Assembly (NCBI GenBank): GCA_002372275.1
Contig: DFFP01000003.1
Span: 81,682 to 145,681 of the forward strand
Source: Alphaproteobacteria bacterium UBA3773
GTDB lineage: Bacteria; Pseudomonadota; Alphaproteobacteria; RF32; CAG-239
Direction of reading: 5' to 3'
Length of the DNA: 64,000 bases
Part shown: positions 1 through 8,700 of the stretch, piece by piece
How positions within the stretch are numbered: the stretch's first letter is position 1
Layout of the letters: each line of letters opens with the position of its first letter
Notes under the pieces: model-generated
Databases searched by the model: none
What the model was told of the DNA's origin: nothing
Seen by the model: the letters and a program-made list of their open reading frames with translations, nothing else
Made by a program: the position numbers and the translations under genes

Positions 1-2
1 TT

Positions 3-1589
3 ACCCGAATTGCAACGTTTCTTCAAGAGCCTGAAAATGCAGATTTAGCCTCAGCACTTGGTTTACCGCAAGAAGGACACGAAGTTGCAAAATTTTTAGC
101 TGTCAACAGTGAGCAAATACAACCTGCTGTTTCCATGATTCAAAACGAGATTTTAAAGAATCCCGAATTATCCAAAAAATTACTTGATGCAGCTGAAGAT
201 GTCGCACTTTTCATGGACAAAGAAGAAAATCGAGACGCTTTAAAAAATATTTCTCAAACGATATCAGGATTACAGAACAACGGAATTGAGCCTTTTTCTT
301 TAGAAGGACTTGAACAAGTGATTGATAAAAATTCTGAAGATTTAAAGAATGTTTTGACTTTTATTGAGAAGCACCCTAAAGATCTTGAAATTTTTGGTGA
401 TTTTTTGAACAAAAATATAGAATACACTCGCCTTTTCGGCTTAAATAAAAATGATGCTGAAAGTATGAAAAGTTTTTTGGAAATACTTAAAAATAATCCC
501 GAAAAAATTCAGCCGGCAGCAATGTTTACAAAAAATCTTATGGATTTTTACAAAGGGCACCCTAATTGCAAAGAGATCACCAATTTTTATAAACAAGGTG
601 ATAATGCTGAACAAATTTCGAATCTTATTGATCAGATGAGTAAGATCAACCTGAATGATCCGAAAGCCATTAATGGTATGTTAAATAATGAAGATTTTAA
701 AGACACTTTTCAAACAACAGCCAAATTGATAAGAGATAACAGTGGCGATATTGTTGCTTTTGCCGATTTTTTATTAAGTGAAGAAAATTCCGAGTTAGTA
801 AACAAACTTACCGAAGGCATTGACGGTGCCGAAAACACAGCCAAAAGCGTCAAAGATATATTACAGTTCACAATCAAGGAGCAAGAAAAGCTGAAGCCTG
901 CGGCAAATGTCTTATATACCGCCTTAGAATTTGATTCAAAACATCCGGATATACGAAAAAGCCTCTTTAATTTATATCAAGATGTTGGCCCCGGATTAAA
1001 GAAGTTTATATCTGACTGTAACGATAACACTCCGACAACAAAGAAGGGATGGGTATCTTTAGTTGATCGAAATTCTGATTCTGTCAGAAAAGTGGCAGAG
1101 TGGATAAGTAACAATAAAGAACACAAAAAAGAGATTGGACACTTTATCAAAGATCACAAAGATGATATGGAAACACTATTAGGAACAGACACTTCTACGC
1201 TTAACACAATTGCAGATTATATGGTGGACACGCCATGGTACATAGATTTTGCGATAGATAATTTTGATGCAACGCTGAAAATTGGAAAGATTGCTGCATG
1301 GTTAGGCTTGATTTCAGATGCCGATATCAAAAAGACTGATGATCCAAACGAATCTTTGCTTGCAACAGCTGATATGATGAAAAAAGATCAAAAACGAGCC
1401 GAAGAAAAATCTCAAAATATCGTTCCAAACGAATCTTTGCTTGCAACAGCTGATATAATGAAAAAAGATAAAAAACGAGCCGAAGAAAAATCTCAAAACA
1501 TTGCCCAATCTATGAAAGAAAGCCCGAAAGAAACAAAAGTGCCGACACAAATACCTTTGTCACACAACAAAGAAAATTTTTATTCCTAA
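3..1589 (+). CDS. 5'-truncated helical-repeat protein of unknown function
   Basis: The reading frame is open from base 3, so the window cuts the gene; an internal ATG at 135 gives 484 residues. The product is hydrophilic, rich in Lys, Glu and Asp, and reads as a long alpha-helical protein with no membrane segment or signal peptide in the visible part. Near the C-terminus a 27-residue unit beginning PNESLLATAD and ending with KRAEEKSQN occurs twice in tandem, then a disordered Lys/Pro-rich tail. I recognise no family. Its place in an accessory region near a type IV secretion operon, and its charged tail, would fit a secreted effector, but this is a guess. Expression and intactness of the 5' end cannot be judged. 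Confidence 0.7.
   Translation, partial: TRIATFLQEPENADLASALGLPQEGHEVAKFLAVNSEQIQPAVSMIQNEILKNPELSKKLLDAAEDVALFMDKEENRDALKNISQTISGLQNNGIEPFSLEGLEQVIDKNSEDLKNVLTFIEKHPKDLEIFGDFLNKNIEYTRLFGLNKNDAESMKSFLEILKNNPEKIQPAAMFTKNLMDFYKGHPNCKEITNFYKQGDNAEQISNLIDQMSKINLNDPKAINGMLNNEDFKDTFQTTAKLIRDNSGDIVAFADFLLSEENSELVNKLTEGIDGAENTAKSVKDILQFTIKEQEKLKPAANVLYTALEFDSKHPDIRKSLFNLYQDVGPGLKKFISDCNDNTPTTKKGWVSLVDRNSDSVRKVAEWISNNKEHKKEIGHFIKDHKDDMETLLGTDTSTLNTIADYMVDTPWYIDFAIDNFDATLKIGKIAAWLGLISDADIKKTDDPNESLLATADMMKKDQKRAEEKSQNIVPNESLLATADIMKKDKKRAEEKSQNIAQSMKESPKETKVPTQIPLSHNKENFYS
1344..1505 (+). repeat. Two 81-bp tandem repeats inside the coding region
   Basis: Two nearly identical 81-bp units (1344-1424 and 1425-1505) each encode 27 residues. 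They differ by only a few bases, which suggests recent duplication or continuing homogenisation. The reading frame is preserved. Confidence 0.9.
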
Positions 1590-1618
1590 ATGTTAATCAC
1601 TAAGAAGCGGTCTTGTAA

Positions 1619-1972
1619 AAACAAGATAAAACGATTGTTGTTATTGAACATAATATGGGCTTAATTCGTCGTTTGTACGATTATATGATTGTGCTTAATC
1701 AAGGTCAATTGTTGGAGGAAGGTAAACCGGAAGATGTTTTACAAAAAACAATGGACCAATATAATGCAACAGATACCGAAATTGACGATATTTGCGAAAA
1801 AATCATTGATGTAGCAGCAAATGCAGGCAAAATCCTGAAAAGTCCGATAATTTCTTTAAAACGCGACTTTTTGAGATTAATATTATCGGACTTTGTGAGA
1901 TACAACCCTATCAAACGCAAAAAGCACCTCGTAAGGTGCTTTTTGCAAATCGACGCCTTTTGGTGTTATTAA
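1619..1972 (+). pseudogene. 3' remnant of an ABC-transporter ATPase
   Basis: The frame opens only after a TAA at 1616 and has no good start before the ATG at 1655. The first ~45 codons match the C-terminal end of an ABC ATPase: TIVVIEHNM contains the switch (H-loop) histidine, followed by LYDYMIVLNQGQLLEEGKPE, the usual end of LivG/LptB-like subunits. Walker A, the signature motif and Walker B are all absent, so this cannot be an active ATPase. After about codon 60 the sequence no longer resembles the family and runs through a terminator hairpin. I call it a decayed fragment; a functional short peptide is unlikely. Confidence 0.75.
1917..1946. terminator. Bidirectional intrinsic terminator
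   Basis: A perfect 13-bp inverted repeat (GCAAAAAGCACCT, loop CGTA) has a T-run on each strand. It lies between the plus-strand ABC remnant and the end of the minus-strand gene at 1969, so it can serve both. Confidence 0.8.
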
Positions 1973-2688
1973 CTCCTTCTTCCGGCATCCATAATCTCAC
2001 GAATTTTTGCTACTCGGGGATCAATAGTAGTTTCTTTAGGCGTTTGTCCTTCCTGTTGTTCTCCTTTAAGATGCTTGTTTTCTTCGCGGAGTCTGGCATT
2101 CTCGATTGATAATTGAGCATTTTCCATTTGAAGGCTCAAAATTCTGCTTCTAAGCTCTTCCATCAAAACAGGACGATCAATGTCATATCTTTGGTCAGGA
2201 TTTATTTCATTTGCAAAAATATGTTGTACATAGTCCCTTAGAATATCCTCTCTAAAAGCTGTTTGTCCAAGGTTTTGAGGAAGATCAGTAATATCAGCCC
2301 AAAGGTTATTCTCGTCTGATGATTCATAATAAAGAACACCATCATTTCTTCGGTTCCATTGCATTGGCTGAACACGACGAAGATGATATGTATCATATTC
2401 TTTAACGGCAATAAACCTATTCTCTCCGTCAAAATATTCAGAATATTCTCGAGTAATAGGGTTACCTTGTTCGTCTCTGCTCAGTAAATGATAAGTTTTT
2501 CCTGTTTCCATCCAGCCGGCTTTAGCCCTGTCGAAAGCTTCCTGAGAGTAAAAATATCCTAAAGAAGGATAGCAGTGAGGCCATTCTGTTCTTTGAGCAC
2601 GCAATTCAGCTTCATCTTGTCGACTGGCGTTTTGTAAAAGTATTCTATCAACGTATCCTCTAGTATCTATGTCAAAATTAAAACTCAT
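1969..2688 (-). CDS. Hypothetical protein with C-terminal coiled coil
   Basis: About 239 residues. A GTG three codons upstream is possible, but the ATG at 2688 lies 8 nt after a good AAAGGAG, so I start there. The N-terminal ~165 residues are polar, aromatic-rich (many Trp, Tyr, His) and look globular. Residues ~175-215 form a leucine-heptad coiled coil (LSLQMENAQLSIENARLREE). The last ~25 residues are basic. There is no signal peptide or transmembrane helix, so it is probably cytoplasmic or injected. I do not recognise the family. It shares its strand with the pseudogene upstream. Confidence 0.7.
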   Translation of the reverse strand: MSFNFDIDTRGYVDRILLQNASRQDEAELRAQRTEWPHCYPSLGYFYSQEAFDRAKAGWMETGKTYHLLSRDEQGNPITREYSEYFDGENRFIAVKEYDTYHLRRVQPMQWNRRNDGVLYYESSDENNLWADITDLPQNLGQTAFREDILRDYVQHIFANEINPDQRYDIDRPVLMEELRSRILSLQMENAQLSIENARLREENKHLKGEQQEGQTPKETTIDPRVAKIREIMDAGRRS

Positions 2689-2729
2689 ATTATGCACTCC
2701 TTTCTCAATTTTGAATTATAGTTTTTGCG

Positions 2730-3313
2730 TTAATCTTGCTGTTTTTGGTTATCTCTCATAGCCCGATTTATAAGTTCTTGATTAAGAATTCTTCCATAAT
2801 CACCGCCGTCTTTGTGTTTTTCTGCAATTTTTGCACCTGCATATATTATTGAATCCGGTAATCGCTGATTTTCTTCGGCAATGAAATGATTGTTGTTTTT
2901 TAAAATATTTATACATTTTCCGTTTCTCTAACTTTTCCTAATAATTTGTCAGATATTCTTTTTTCAAATTTTTTTATGGGTTCTGGAAGTTTTGTTTTTA
3001 TACCCAACTTCTTTGCCAATTTTGCACGAGCGCATCCTAATCTGCTATTATTTAAATCATCATCACTATGCGTGTCCTTAATTTCAGATATTGGTTCGAA
3101 AGGTTCTTCTTCAAAATTATCGGACTCATCTAAACCATACCTCGTGTTTTCGCGTTCTATCTCTTCTAAAAGCATTTCTGCTTCTTCTTTTTTTGTCGGC
3201 ACAACCTCATATCCGTAATCTTCTAAAACAATATCGTCAACAGAATGATAAGGATCATCGCCAAGTATTTCTTTTTTTAATCATTTTGCTTCTGCAAGAC
3301 TCGTTTTTTCCAT
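2730..3313 (-). pseudogene. Broken gene with in-frame TGA and later frameshift
   Basis: The ATG at 3313 is preceded by GAGGAG at good spacing, but codon 11 is TGA (3283-3281). The same frame then continues open for about 125 codons (acidic, Lys/Glu-rich, ending KVRETENV) to a stop at 2909. A different frame carries on for about 55 codons with protein-like composition (FIAEENQRLPDSIIYAG...) to a TAA at 2730. I read one original gene with a nonsense mutation and a frameshift. TGA is used as a normal stop elsewhere in the window, so recoding is unlikely. The 97-residue part from the GTG at 3202 could still be translated. Confidence 0.6.
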
Positions 3314-3410
3314 AATGCGTCTCCTCGTTATAATCGTTTATACTAATTTTAGTTTACCTCCCATTAGACAAAAGTCAAGTTTTTTTTACAAAAAAATGAA
3401 AAATAAATAG

Positions 3411-3529
3411 CGTCATGCCTATTTTGCCGATAGACAAAATTCAGGGCATCTTCGAATTAAAAAGAATTAGTGCTCCGCAAAGACCAGATTCCTTGATGAC
3501 CTGACGCGCCGCGCAGGTCAAGGAATGAC
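3411..3529. repeat. Two palindromic intergenic repeat elements
   Basis: 3411-3456 starts CGTCATGCCT and ends with a GGCATC half after a small inverted repeat. 3488-3529 is an imperfect palindrome whose outer arms are ATTCCTTGA and TCAAGGAAT. Both belong to the GTCAT-type elements also seen near 31.7, 51.8 and 52.9 kb. No gene is supported here; the 175-codon minus frame across this area is not credible. Confidence 0.6.
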
Positions 3530-3587
3530 ATAAAAAAATAAAAAGTTCGATAGCAAATGAAAAAATGGTATTTTCGGGATTTATAAA

Positions 3588-3650
3588 ATCAGACTTTGTG
3601 TAAACCAACCCTATCAACACAAAAAACGCCTGCAATGAGGCGGTTTTTAA
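3588..3650. repeat. Conserved block plus terminator-like hairpin
   Basis: The block GACTTTGTG...CAACCCTATCAA followed by an A-run and a hairpin (CGCCT...AGGCGG, then T-run) closely matches 1888-1946, where the stem sequence differs. A third, shorter relative is at 3872-3918. 3650-3885 between them is more GC-rich than its surroundings, holds no credible gene and may be part of a repeated element. Confidence 0.45.
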
Positions 3651-3885
3651 AAATGCTGCCGCTGGAATCGCTTTGGGCGTAAGATGAGCGTAGCGAAGTT
3701 GTGGCCAAGCAAAGATGAAAGGGACCCGCTTTAGTGGGAATTTCCAAAAGATTTCGGGGCTTTGACATCTCGCCACAACTGCATCTGCCTCGCTATGACT
3801 GCTCGGCGATGTCGATTCCGGACTTTCCCGATTGCTTCGCAATCTCCCCCTCGAAAGTCCTTTTCCTTTCATTGAGATACCAACA

Positions 3886-3918
3886 CAAAAAAAGACCGGT
3901 CTAAAACCGGTCATTTTT
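3886..3918. terminator. Terminator of tRNA-Thr
   Basis: Stem GACCGGT / ACCGGTC with a 5-nt loop is flanked by A7 and T6, so on the minus strand it ends in a T-run directly after the tRNA 3' end. Confidence 0.75.
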
Positions 3919-3923
3919 TGCAT

Positions 3924-3998
3924 TGGTGCCGCTGAGAAGAATTGGACTTCCGACCCCGTCATTACCAATGACGTGCTCTACCACTGAGCTACAACGGC
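3924..3998 (-). tRNA. tRNA-Thr (GGT)
   Basis: The acceptor GCCGUUG pairs with CAGCGGC (one G-U), followed by A and an encoded CCA. The D-arm is GCTC-AGTGGTA-GAGC. The anticodon stem CGTCA/TGACG has loop TTGGTAA, giving anticodon GGT. The T-stem GGAAG/CTTCT encloses TCCAATT, so position 55, almost always U (pseudouridine) in elongator tRNAs, reads C. All stems otherwise fold. A truncated second copy lies just upstream. Confidence 0.85.
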
Positions 3999-4123
3999 AT
4001 AAAACTTTCAAAAAAAACATAATTCTTAAATGACGGGGTCTTCTCCCCCGGCCTTCTCCGTTTCGGTTCGCTGCGGTCGCTGCACGCTTTCCTTGCTTAC
4101 CGACGTTTCGGCGCGTTACAGAT

Positions 4124-4149
4124 AAAAATAACACACCCGTGTTATTTTT
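4124..4149. terminator. Hairpin with T-run after the tRNA pseudogene
   Basis: AAAAATAACAC / GTGTTATTTTT is an 11-bp perfect inverted repeat with a 4-nt loop, directly downstream (minus strand) of the deleted tRNA copy. Confidence 0.6.
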
Positions 4150-4153
4150 ACTT

Positions 4154-4196
4154 AGCCGCTACCAATGACGTGCTCTATAACTAAAGCTACAACGGC
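4154..4196 (-). pseudogene. Internally deleted tRNA-Thr copy
   Basis: On the minus strand GCCGTTGTAGCTTTAG... repeats the 5' half of the tRNA-Thr at 3924-3998, including the anticodon-loop segment CATTGGTA, then jumps to GCGGCTA, which resembles the 3' acceptor strand. The rest of the anticodon stem, the variable loop and the T-arm are missing. About 60 bp of flanking sequence 5' of the tRNA (CATAAAA...ATAATTCTTA.ATGACGGGG) is duplicated too, so this is a degenerate tandem duplication with a ~197-bp period. Confidence 0.75.
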
Positions 4197-4305
4197 ATAA
4201 AATCAGAAATAACATAATTCTTATATGACGGGGTTTTTCCCCAATCATGATCAACATCAAATTCTTCATACACAAACAAAATTCGAAAATCAAGTAAATT
4301 TTTAT

Positions 4306-4662
4306 TTAGTTCAAATATTTTCGTTCTTTTTTAATTTTTCTTAAAAGTGTGCTCGGGCACATTCGCCCCTTAAACTGAATGCTTTCAAAAAAATATTCGC
4401 CCTCAAAATCTTTAGGTGGATTTAAATAAATTTTCGGACATTTTTCCTCTTCACACAGGGCATTTTTCAGTTCCTGCAGAATGATTTCATTATTTTGAAA
4501 CTCTTTTGAAAAGCGTAAAATTGCCACTTCCGGCTTTAATTCTTTAGCATATCTCAAAAAGTCGAAAATATTTCCCGTACAATAACCTTCCAGCCCAAAC
4601 CGCACCATATCTTCGCGTATTTTTTTTAATTCCTTTTCTTCAAATATCATGACATCTGACAT
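4306..4662 (-). CDS. Small protein, possibly degenerate receiver-like domain
   Basis: 118 residues, soluble. The pattern of an N-terminal segment, LRYAKELKPEVAILRF and a later basic Lys/Arg tail weakly suggests a CheY-like alpha/beta fold. The position expected to carry the phospho-acceptor Asp reads Arg/Phe, so it would not be phosphorylated. The start ATG at 4662 has GGAGG five bases upstream, inside a hairpin. It lies downstream of the secretion operon terminator on the same strand, so it is probably a separate unit. Family assignment is uncertain. Confidence 0.6.
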   Translation of the reverse strand: MSDVMIFEEKELKKIREDMVRFGLEGYCTGNIFDFLRYAKELKPEVAILRFSKEFQNNEIILQELKNALCEEEKCPKIYLNPPKDFEGEYFFESIQFKGRMCPSTLLRKIKKERKYLN

Positions 4663-4665
4663 TTT

Positions 4666-4686
4666 ATCCTCCTATTAAAGGAGGAT
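4666..4686 (-). promoter_or_regulatory. Hairpin sequestering a Shine-Dalgarno
   Basis: ATCCTCC (loop TTTAATA) GGAGGAT on the minus strand is a perfect 7-bp stem. The GGAGG of the gene starting at 4662 is the 3' arm, so folding would hide the ribosome-binding site. Confidence 0.55.
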
Positions 4687-4722
4687 ATAACCTTATAAAA
4701 AAATTTTCAAAGAGCATTTCAT

Positions 4723-4746
4723 AAAAAAAGCCCGAATTTTTCGGGC
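4723..4746 (-). terminator. Terminator of the secretion operon
   Basis: GCCCGA / TCGGGC stem with AT-rich loop and a T7 run on the minus strand, 10 bases after the virB11 stop. It marks the 3' end of the long minus-strand operon. Confidence 0.85.
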
Positions 4747-4756
4747 AATCAAAAAC

Positions 4757-5728
4757 TTATGTAATTTCCGTAATTGCACGCAGGTTGCCATCACGATTAA
4801 TCTGGATAACCCTTAATTTATGACGCATTTCCTCAATCGTTTTGGCGCGGTCAATTGCCGGATACGTGTGCAAAATACGATCCGTAAATGCCTGATAAGC
4901 CGCTTCCGAACTTTCGGCGTGAATGGTTGCCAAACAGTTATCGTGACCGGAGCCCATGAGTTCCCAAAGCGCACCGGCATTTGAGGTTGAAATTTCGCCT
5001 CCGATAATCGCATCCGGCGTAAAACGCACCACCAAATCGATCACTTTAGCATAATCCATATCGTTCGTTTGTTCCGTACGCGATAACACCAAATGAACCC
5101 TGTTTGGGTGCGGAACCATCAATTCTCGTGTATCTTCGATGGTTATTATGCGTTTATGAATATCCAAAATTTTTAAGAGGTTATTCAAAAAAGTTGTTTT
5201 ACCGGTGGCCGTTGCACCTGAGACCAAAATATGATCACCGCGCTTAATACTTAAAAGAAGCCTTTCATACGGATCTTCAGGGTCTTTAATATTCTTAAGC
5301 GGATTAATTTTATGTAAACCTTTTCCTTGCGACAAACCATAATCTGCCAATCCAAATGCCACTTCTTCACTGTGCACACGAATTGTCAAGGCAACCCCAC
5401 CTGTCAAGTCTTTTTCATCATACATCACATTTCGACCGGCAATTGCCGAAAAACGGTGTCCGCCGGGCAATTCCGTAAACACCAAGGGCGAGCCCGAAAT
5501 CGGATCAAAAGGCAACTCATAGGTATTTGCCACAATATACAAAAGATCCGTCAGATATTCTTTTGACAGTTTTTCATCTTTATACATCACCCACGGATAA
5601 GCTCTTTTTCCGCGAAGTCTGAGCCACACTTCACCGGCATGATCAATGGCCACCTCTTCGATATTGTCTTGGTTATACCAATATGAAAGCGGGCGTAACA
5701 CAGATTCCAAAACCGTAAATTCACTCAT
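4757..5728 (-). CDS. virB11: VirB11-family type IV secretion ATPase
   Basis: 323 residues. It is the hexameric cytoplasmic ATPase that powers assembly and export at the inner-membrane base of a type IV secretion system. The N-terminal domain (~1-135) is followed by the RecA-like motor: Walker A GATATGKTT at 171-179, Asp box ITIEDTREL, Walker B-like DAIIGGE, and His box GHDNCLATIHAES. These are spaced as in VirB11/TrbB. DotB and PilT are relatives, but the ITIEDTREL/PHPNRVHL stretch is VirB11-like. The ATG at 5728 has AAAGGAG upstream. It is the last gene of the operon, 15 bp after virB10-C. Confidence 0.93.
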   Translation of the reverse strand: MSEFTVLESVLRPLSYWYNQDNIEEVAIDHAGEVWLRLRGKRAYPWVMYKDEKLSKEYLTDLLYIVANTYELPFDPISGSPLVFTELPGGHRFSAIAGRNVMYDEKDLTGGVALTIRVHSEEVAFGLADYGLSQGKGLHKINPLKNIKDPEDPYERLLLSIKRGDHILVSGATATGKTTFLNNLLKILDIHKRIITIEDTRELMVPHPNRVHLVLSRTEQTNDMDYAKVIDLVVRFTPDAIIGGEISTSNAGALWELMGSGHDNCLATIHAESSEAAYQAFTDRILHTYPAIDRAKTIEEMRHKLRVIQINRDGNLRAITEIT

Positions 5729-5743
5729 GGCTTTCTCCTTTGC

Positions 5744-8700
5744 TTAAAAAAGTTGTCCCGATGAAGCGGAAGAATCATCAGATGTTGAAGATGATTGATC
5801 TGCGGCCGGTGTTACGTTTGCCCCGGATTGTCCGGAACTTGAGGTTGTCGGTGGTGGTGTATACACAGGCGCAACTGCTCTCGGTGCTTGTTGTCCGGAT
5901 CCATCATTGAGTAAAGGTGTTGCTCCGGAATTTGTCGGCTGAGCATTCGGATTTCCACCATCATACAAAACTGTTGAACTGCCCGGACCTGCATTATTAT
6001 CAGTTGTCGGTTTTCCGTGTGTACTTCCATACGGATCTCTATCATCAAGTAAAACTTTTGGTTTTTCAATATCATTTAATCCGCTTGATTTTTCTCTTTC
6101 GGCTGTTCTGAGCCACATATCTGTTTTCGGATAAATGATCAAACGTGTTCCTGCCGGCACATACGATACTGCCTGAACGCTTTCCATTTTATCATTGATA
6201 ACTTGCTCGATAATTTGCTGAATTGTTTGATTTACATTATCACGTGCATCCTGATATGCCGCAGCTCGTGCATCTGATGTGGATGTGCCGTTTTCATTTG
6301 TTTTCGTATTACCTTTTGCCATTGCAATATTGATTGCTCCTTGCATAAAGGCCAGCGAAACAGGAAATCCGTAGCGCTTCATAAGTTGCGGATCCAAATA
6401 ACCGAGTGCGCCGCCGCGACCTTGCGCGTCACCTGTTTGAGCGGCCTTAAATTCAAATGCGGAACCATCCGGACGAATAAGTCGCTCCCAAGTAATATCC
6501 ACTCTTGTTGCACCTGTGGTGGCATTACCGTTTCCGCCCGATCCGCCGCCGGCAGACTTACCAATCACACGACTACCGGCCGGAATAACGATATTTCTAC
6601 CGTCTTCAGCATAAACATTTCGCTCCACAATAGCCGTTACCGGAACATCCCCTAAACTGCCGCTCATAATTGTGCGTGCCAATACGGCCGGAATCGGTTT
6701 ATCTGCCAAAATCATCTCGCTCATATCCACACGCCATGACGACATAATATAGTTTGCATTATCCCAGTTATCCTGATATCCCGTAAATGACGACGGATTA
6801 ATATCAGATGTTACAACACCCATACGAATATTTTGCAATCTTTCGCTTTGGGCCATACTTAAAGCCCTGGAACGCACCGGATCATATCTTTCATTCGGTC
6901 CATATCCGCCGCCGGGGCCCAAATTTGTCGGTGTATTTGTAATTCCATAGGCATCTTGCGGTAAAAAGATTGAAGATGAACTTGGTTTCGGGGCTTCTTT
7001 GACTTCTTTTTTCTCATCAATGGAACCGATTATTTCGCCTTCTTGGTTATAGGCCATTCCGTCCTGACCATAACCGATAACTTCCCCTGTATTCGGGTCA
7101 ACAATAAAACCATTGTCCAAATAATCGCCCAAATACTGTCCGTCAGGAGATAAAACAACCCCGATTACCTTTTGATTATACCCCCCGACTTTCATATCAT
7201 CCGAGCCTTCAACTTCGAGGCTTGAAACCTTGATATCCGTTTGCGGTGTTTTAGCCCAACCTGCTGCACGAGGAGTAGTTACATCATAATACTGCAACAA
7301 TCTTGCAACAGCGAGTAATCTTCCCTGATCATCTCGCACATCTCCCGTCGGTGAAACCGTTCCGATCATCGTGCCGTTATGAGCTCTGACCTTGTTTGAG
7401 AGTAAAATTTCACCAATGACGCGATTCTTATCATCTCTGACAAAGTAATCTCTTGCACCACGTCCAATCAGCCTACCATCGTCCGAAACCAAAAATCCGC
7501 GATCGATCTGCCCTAAATTATCACCCGCAAAATTTTTCACCATTCCTTTGCTTGTTAAATACCCGATGGCCTCATTTTTCTCATTATAAATGTATAAATC
7601 ATATAAAGCATACCCCACCGTTTTTTTCTTTGAAATAATTTCACCGTCATGTGCCACTGTTCCGAAAAGTTCATTTTTTTCGTTATAAGCATTTCCATCG
7701 GGCAAAACATAACCAACCATGTTATTTTGCAAATCATAAGCAAACCGATATTTAAAGGTCAAACCAATCGGTTGACTTTCTTGATTAAAGACCGTCCCGT
7801 CAGGCGCTACAAACCCACTGATATGTCCGCTGTTATCTACAAAACGACCTTGCATATCGGTGCGTCCGATCAGTTTATTTTCAAAATTCATCACAAGTGC
7901 ATTTTCATAAACACGCCCTTTCAAGGCCATATTTTCATCATAAAAGCGTCCCGTTCTGGTCACACAACCTTTTCTTTGGCCTCCCTCCCAGATTTCGCCC
8001 GTTTCAGAGCTCATTCCGATGAAGCGGTTTTGAAAATCATAAACAGGACCGACTTTAGCAATATAACCGATATACTGTCCGACTTCTGAAACAGCTTGAC
8101 CGTTTCCTAAGATGTGCCCAAGTGTATTATCGCGATTTGAGCGAACTTCTCCTTTTCCTGACAATGCCCCGACTAAGCGACAATCAGATGCTAAAACAGG
8201 GCTTAAAGGCACAACAGATCCCAAATAATTATTTTGCATACCGACAGCTGTTTGATCCGAAATCAATCGGCCGACCTGAGATCCCTGATAAAAAACACTT
8301 GATTTTGAGTTGATATAGCCGACCATATCTCCTTTTAAGCTGATAACGAGACCATCACCTTCTCCCACAAACCCGATAATCGGTATCAGAGCTGCATTTT
8401 TATCTCCTTTAACAATCCGATATTCCGGTAAAATTTTTGAAGAAATACTACCATTCCCATCAAAAAGCACATTAGAATCAGACATATATTGAGGTGTTTT
8501 CGAATCATAAAGTGCAAAATAACCAGGGATAATTTGGCGTCCGAACACTTGATTTTTTTCGTTTAGAGCATAACCGCCGCTTTTAATTTTTAAATTTTCT
8601 TTCGATTCAATTTCGCCGTTCACGTTCAAATATCCGATCACATCACCTTCTTCATCATAGATACCACCAAACTTTAACAAACTTCCCACAATATTCATAT

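Noticed and set aside
3281..3283. TGA read as Trp (alternative genetic code)
   Set aside because: TGA terminates several intact genes here, e.g. at 54913-54915, 58874-58876 and 61284-61286.
3441..3968. 175-codon minus-strand open frame
   Set aside because: It runs through the tRNA 3' end, a terminator and palindromic repeats; composition is not protein-like and there is no ribosome-binding site.
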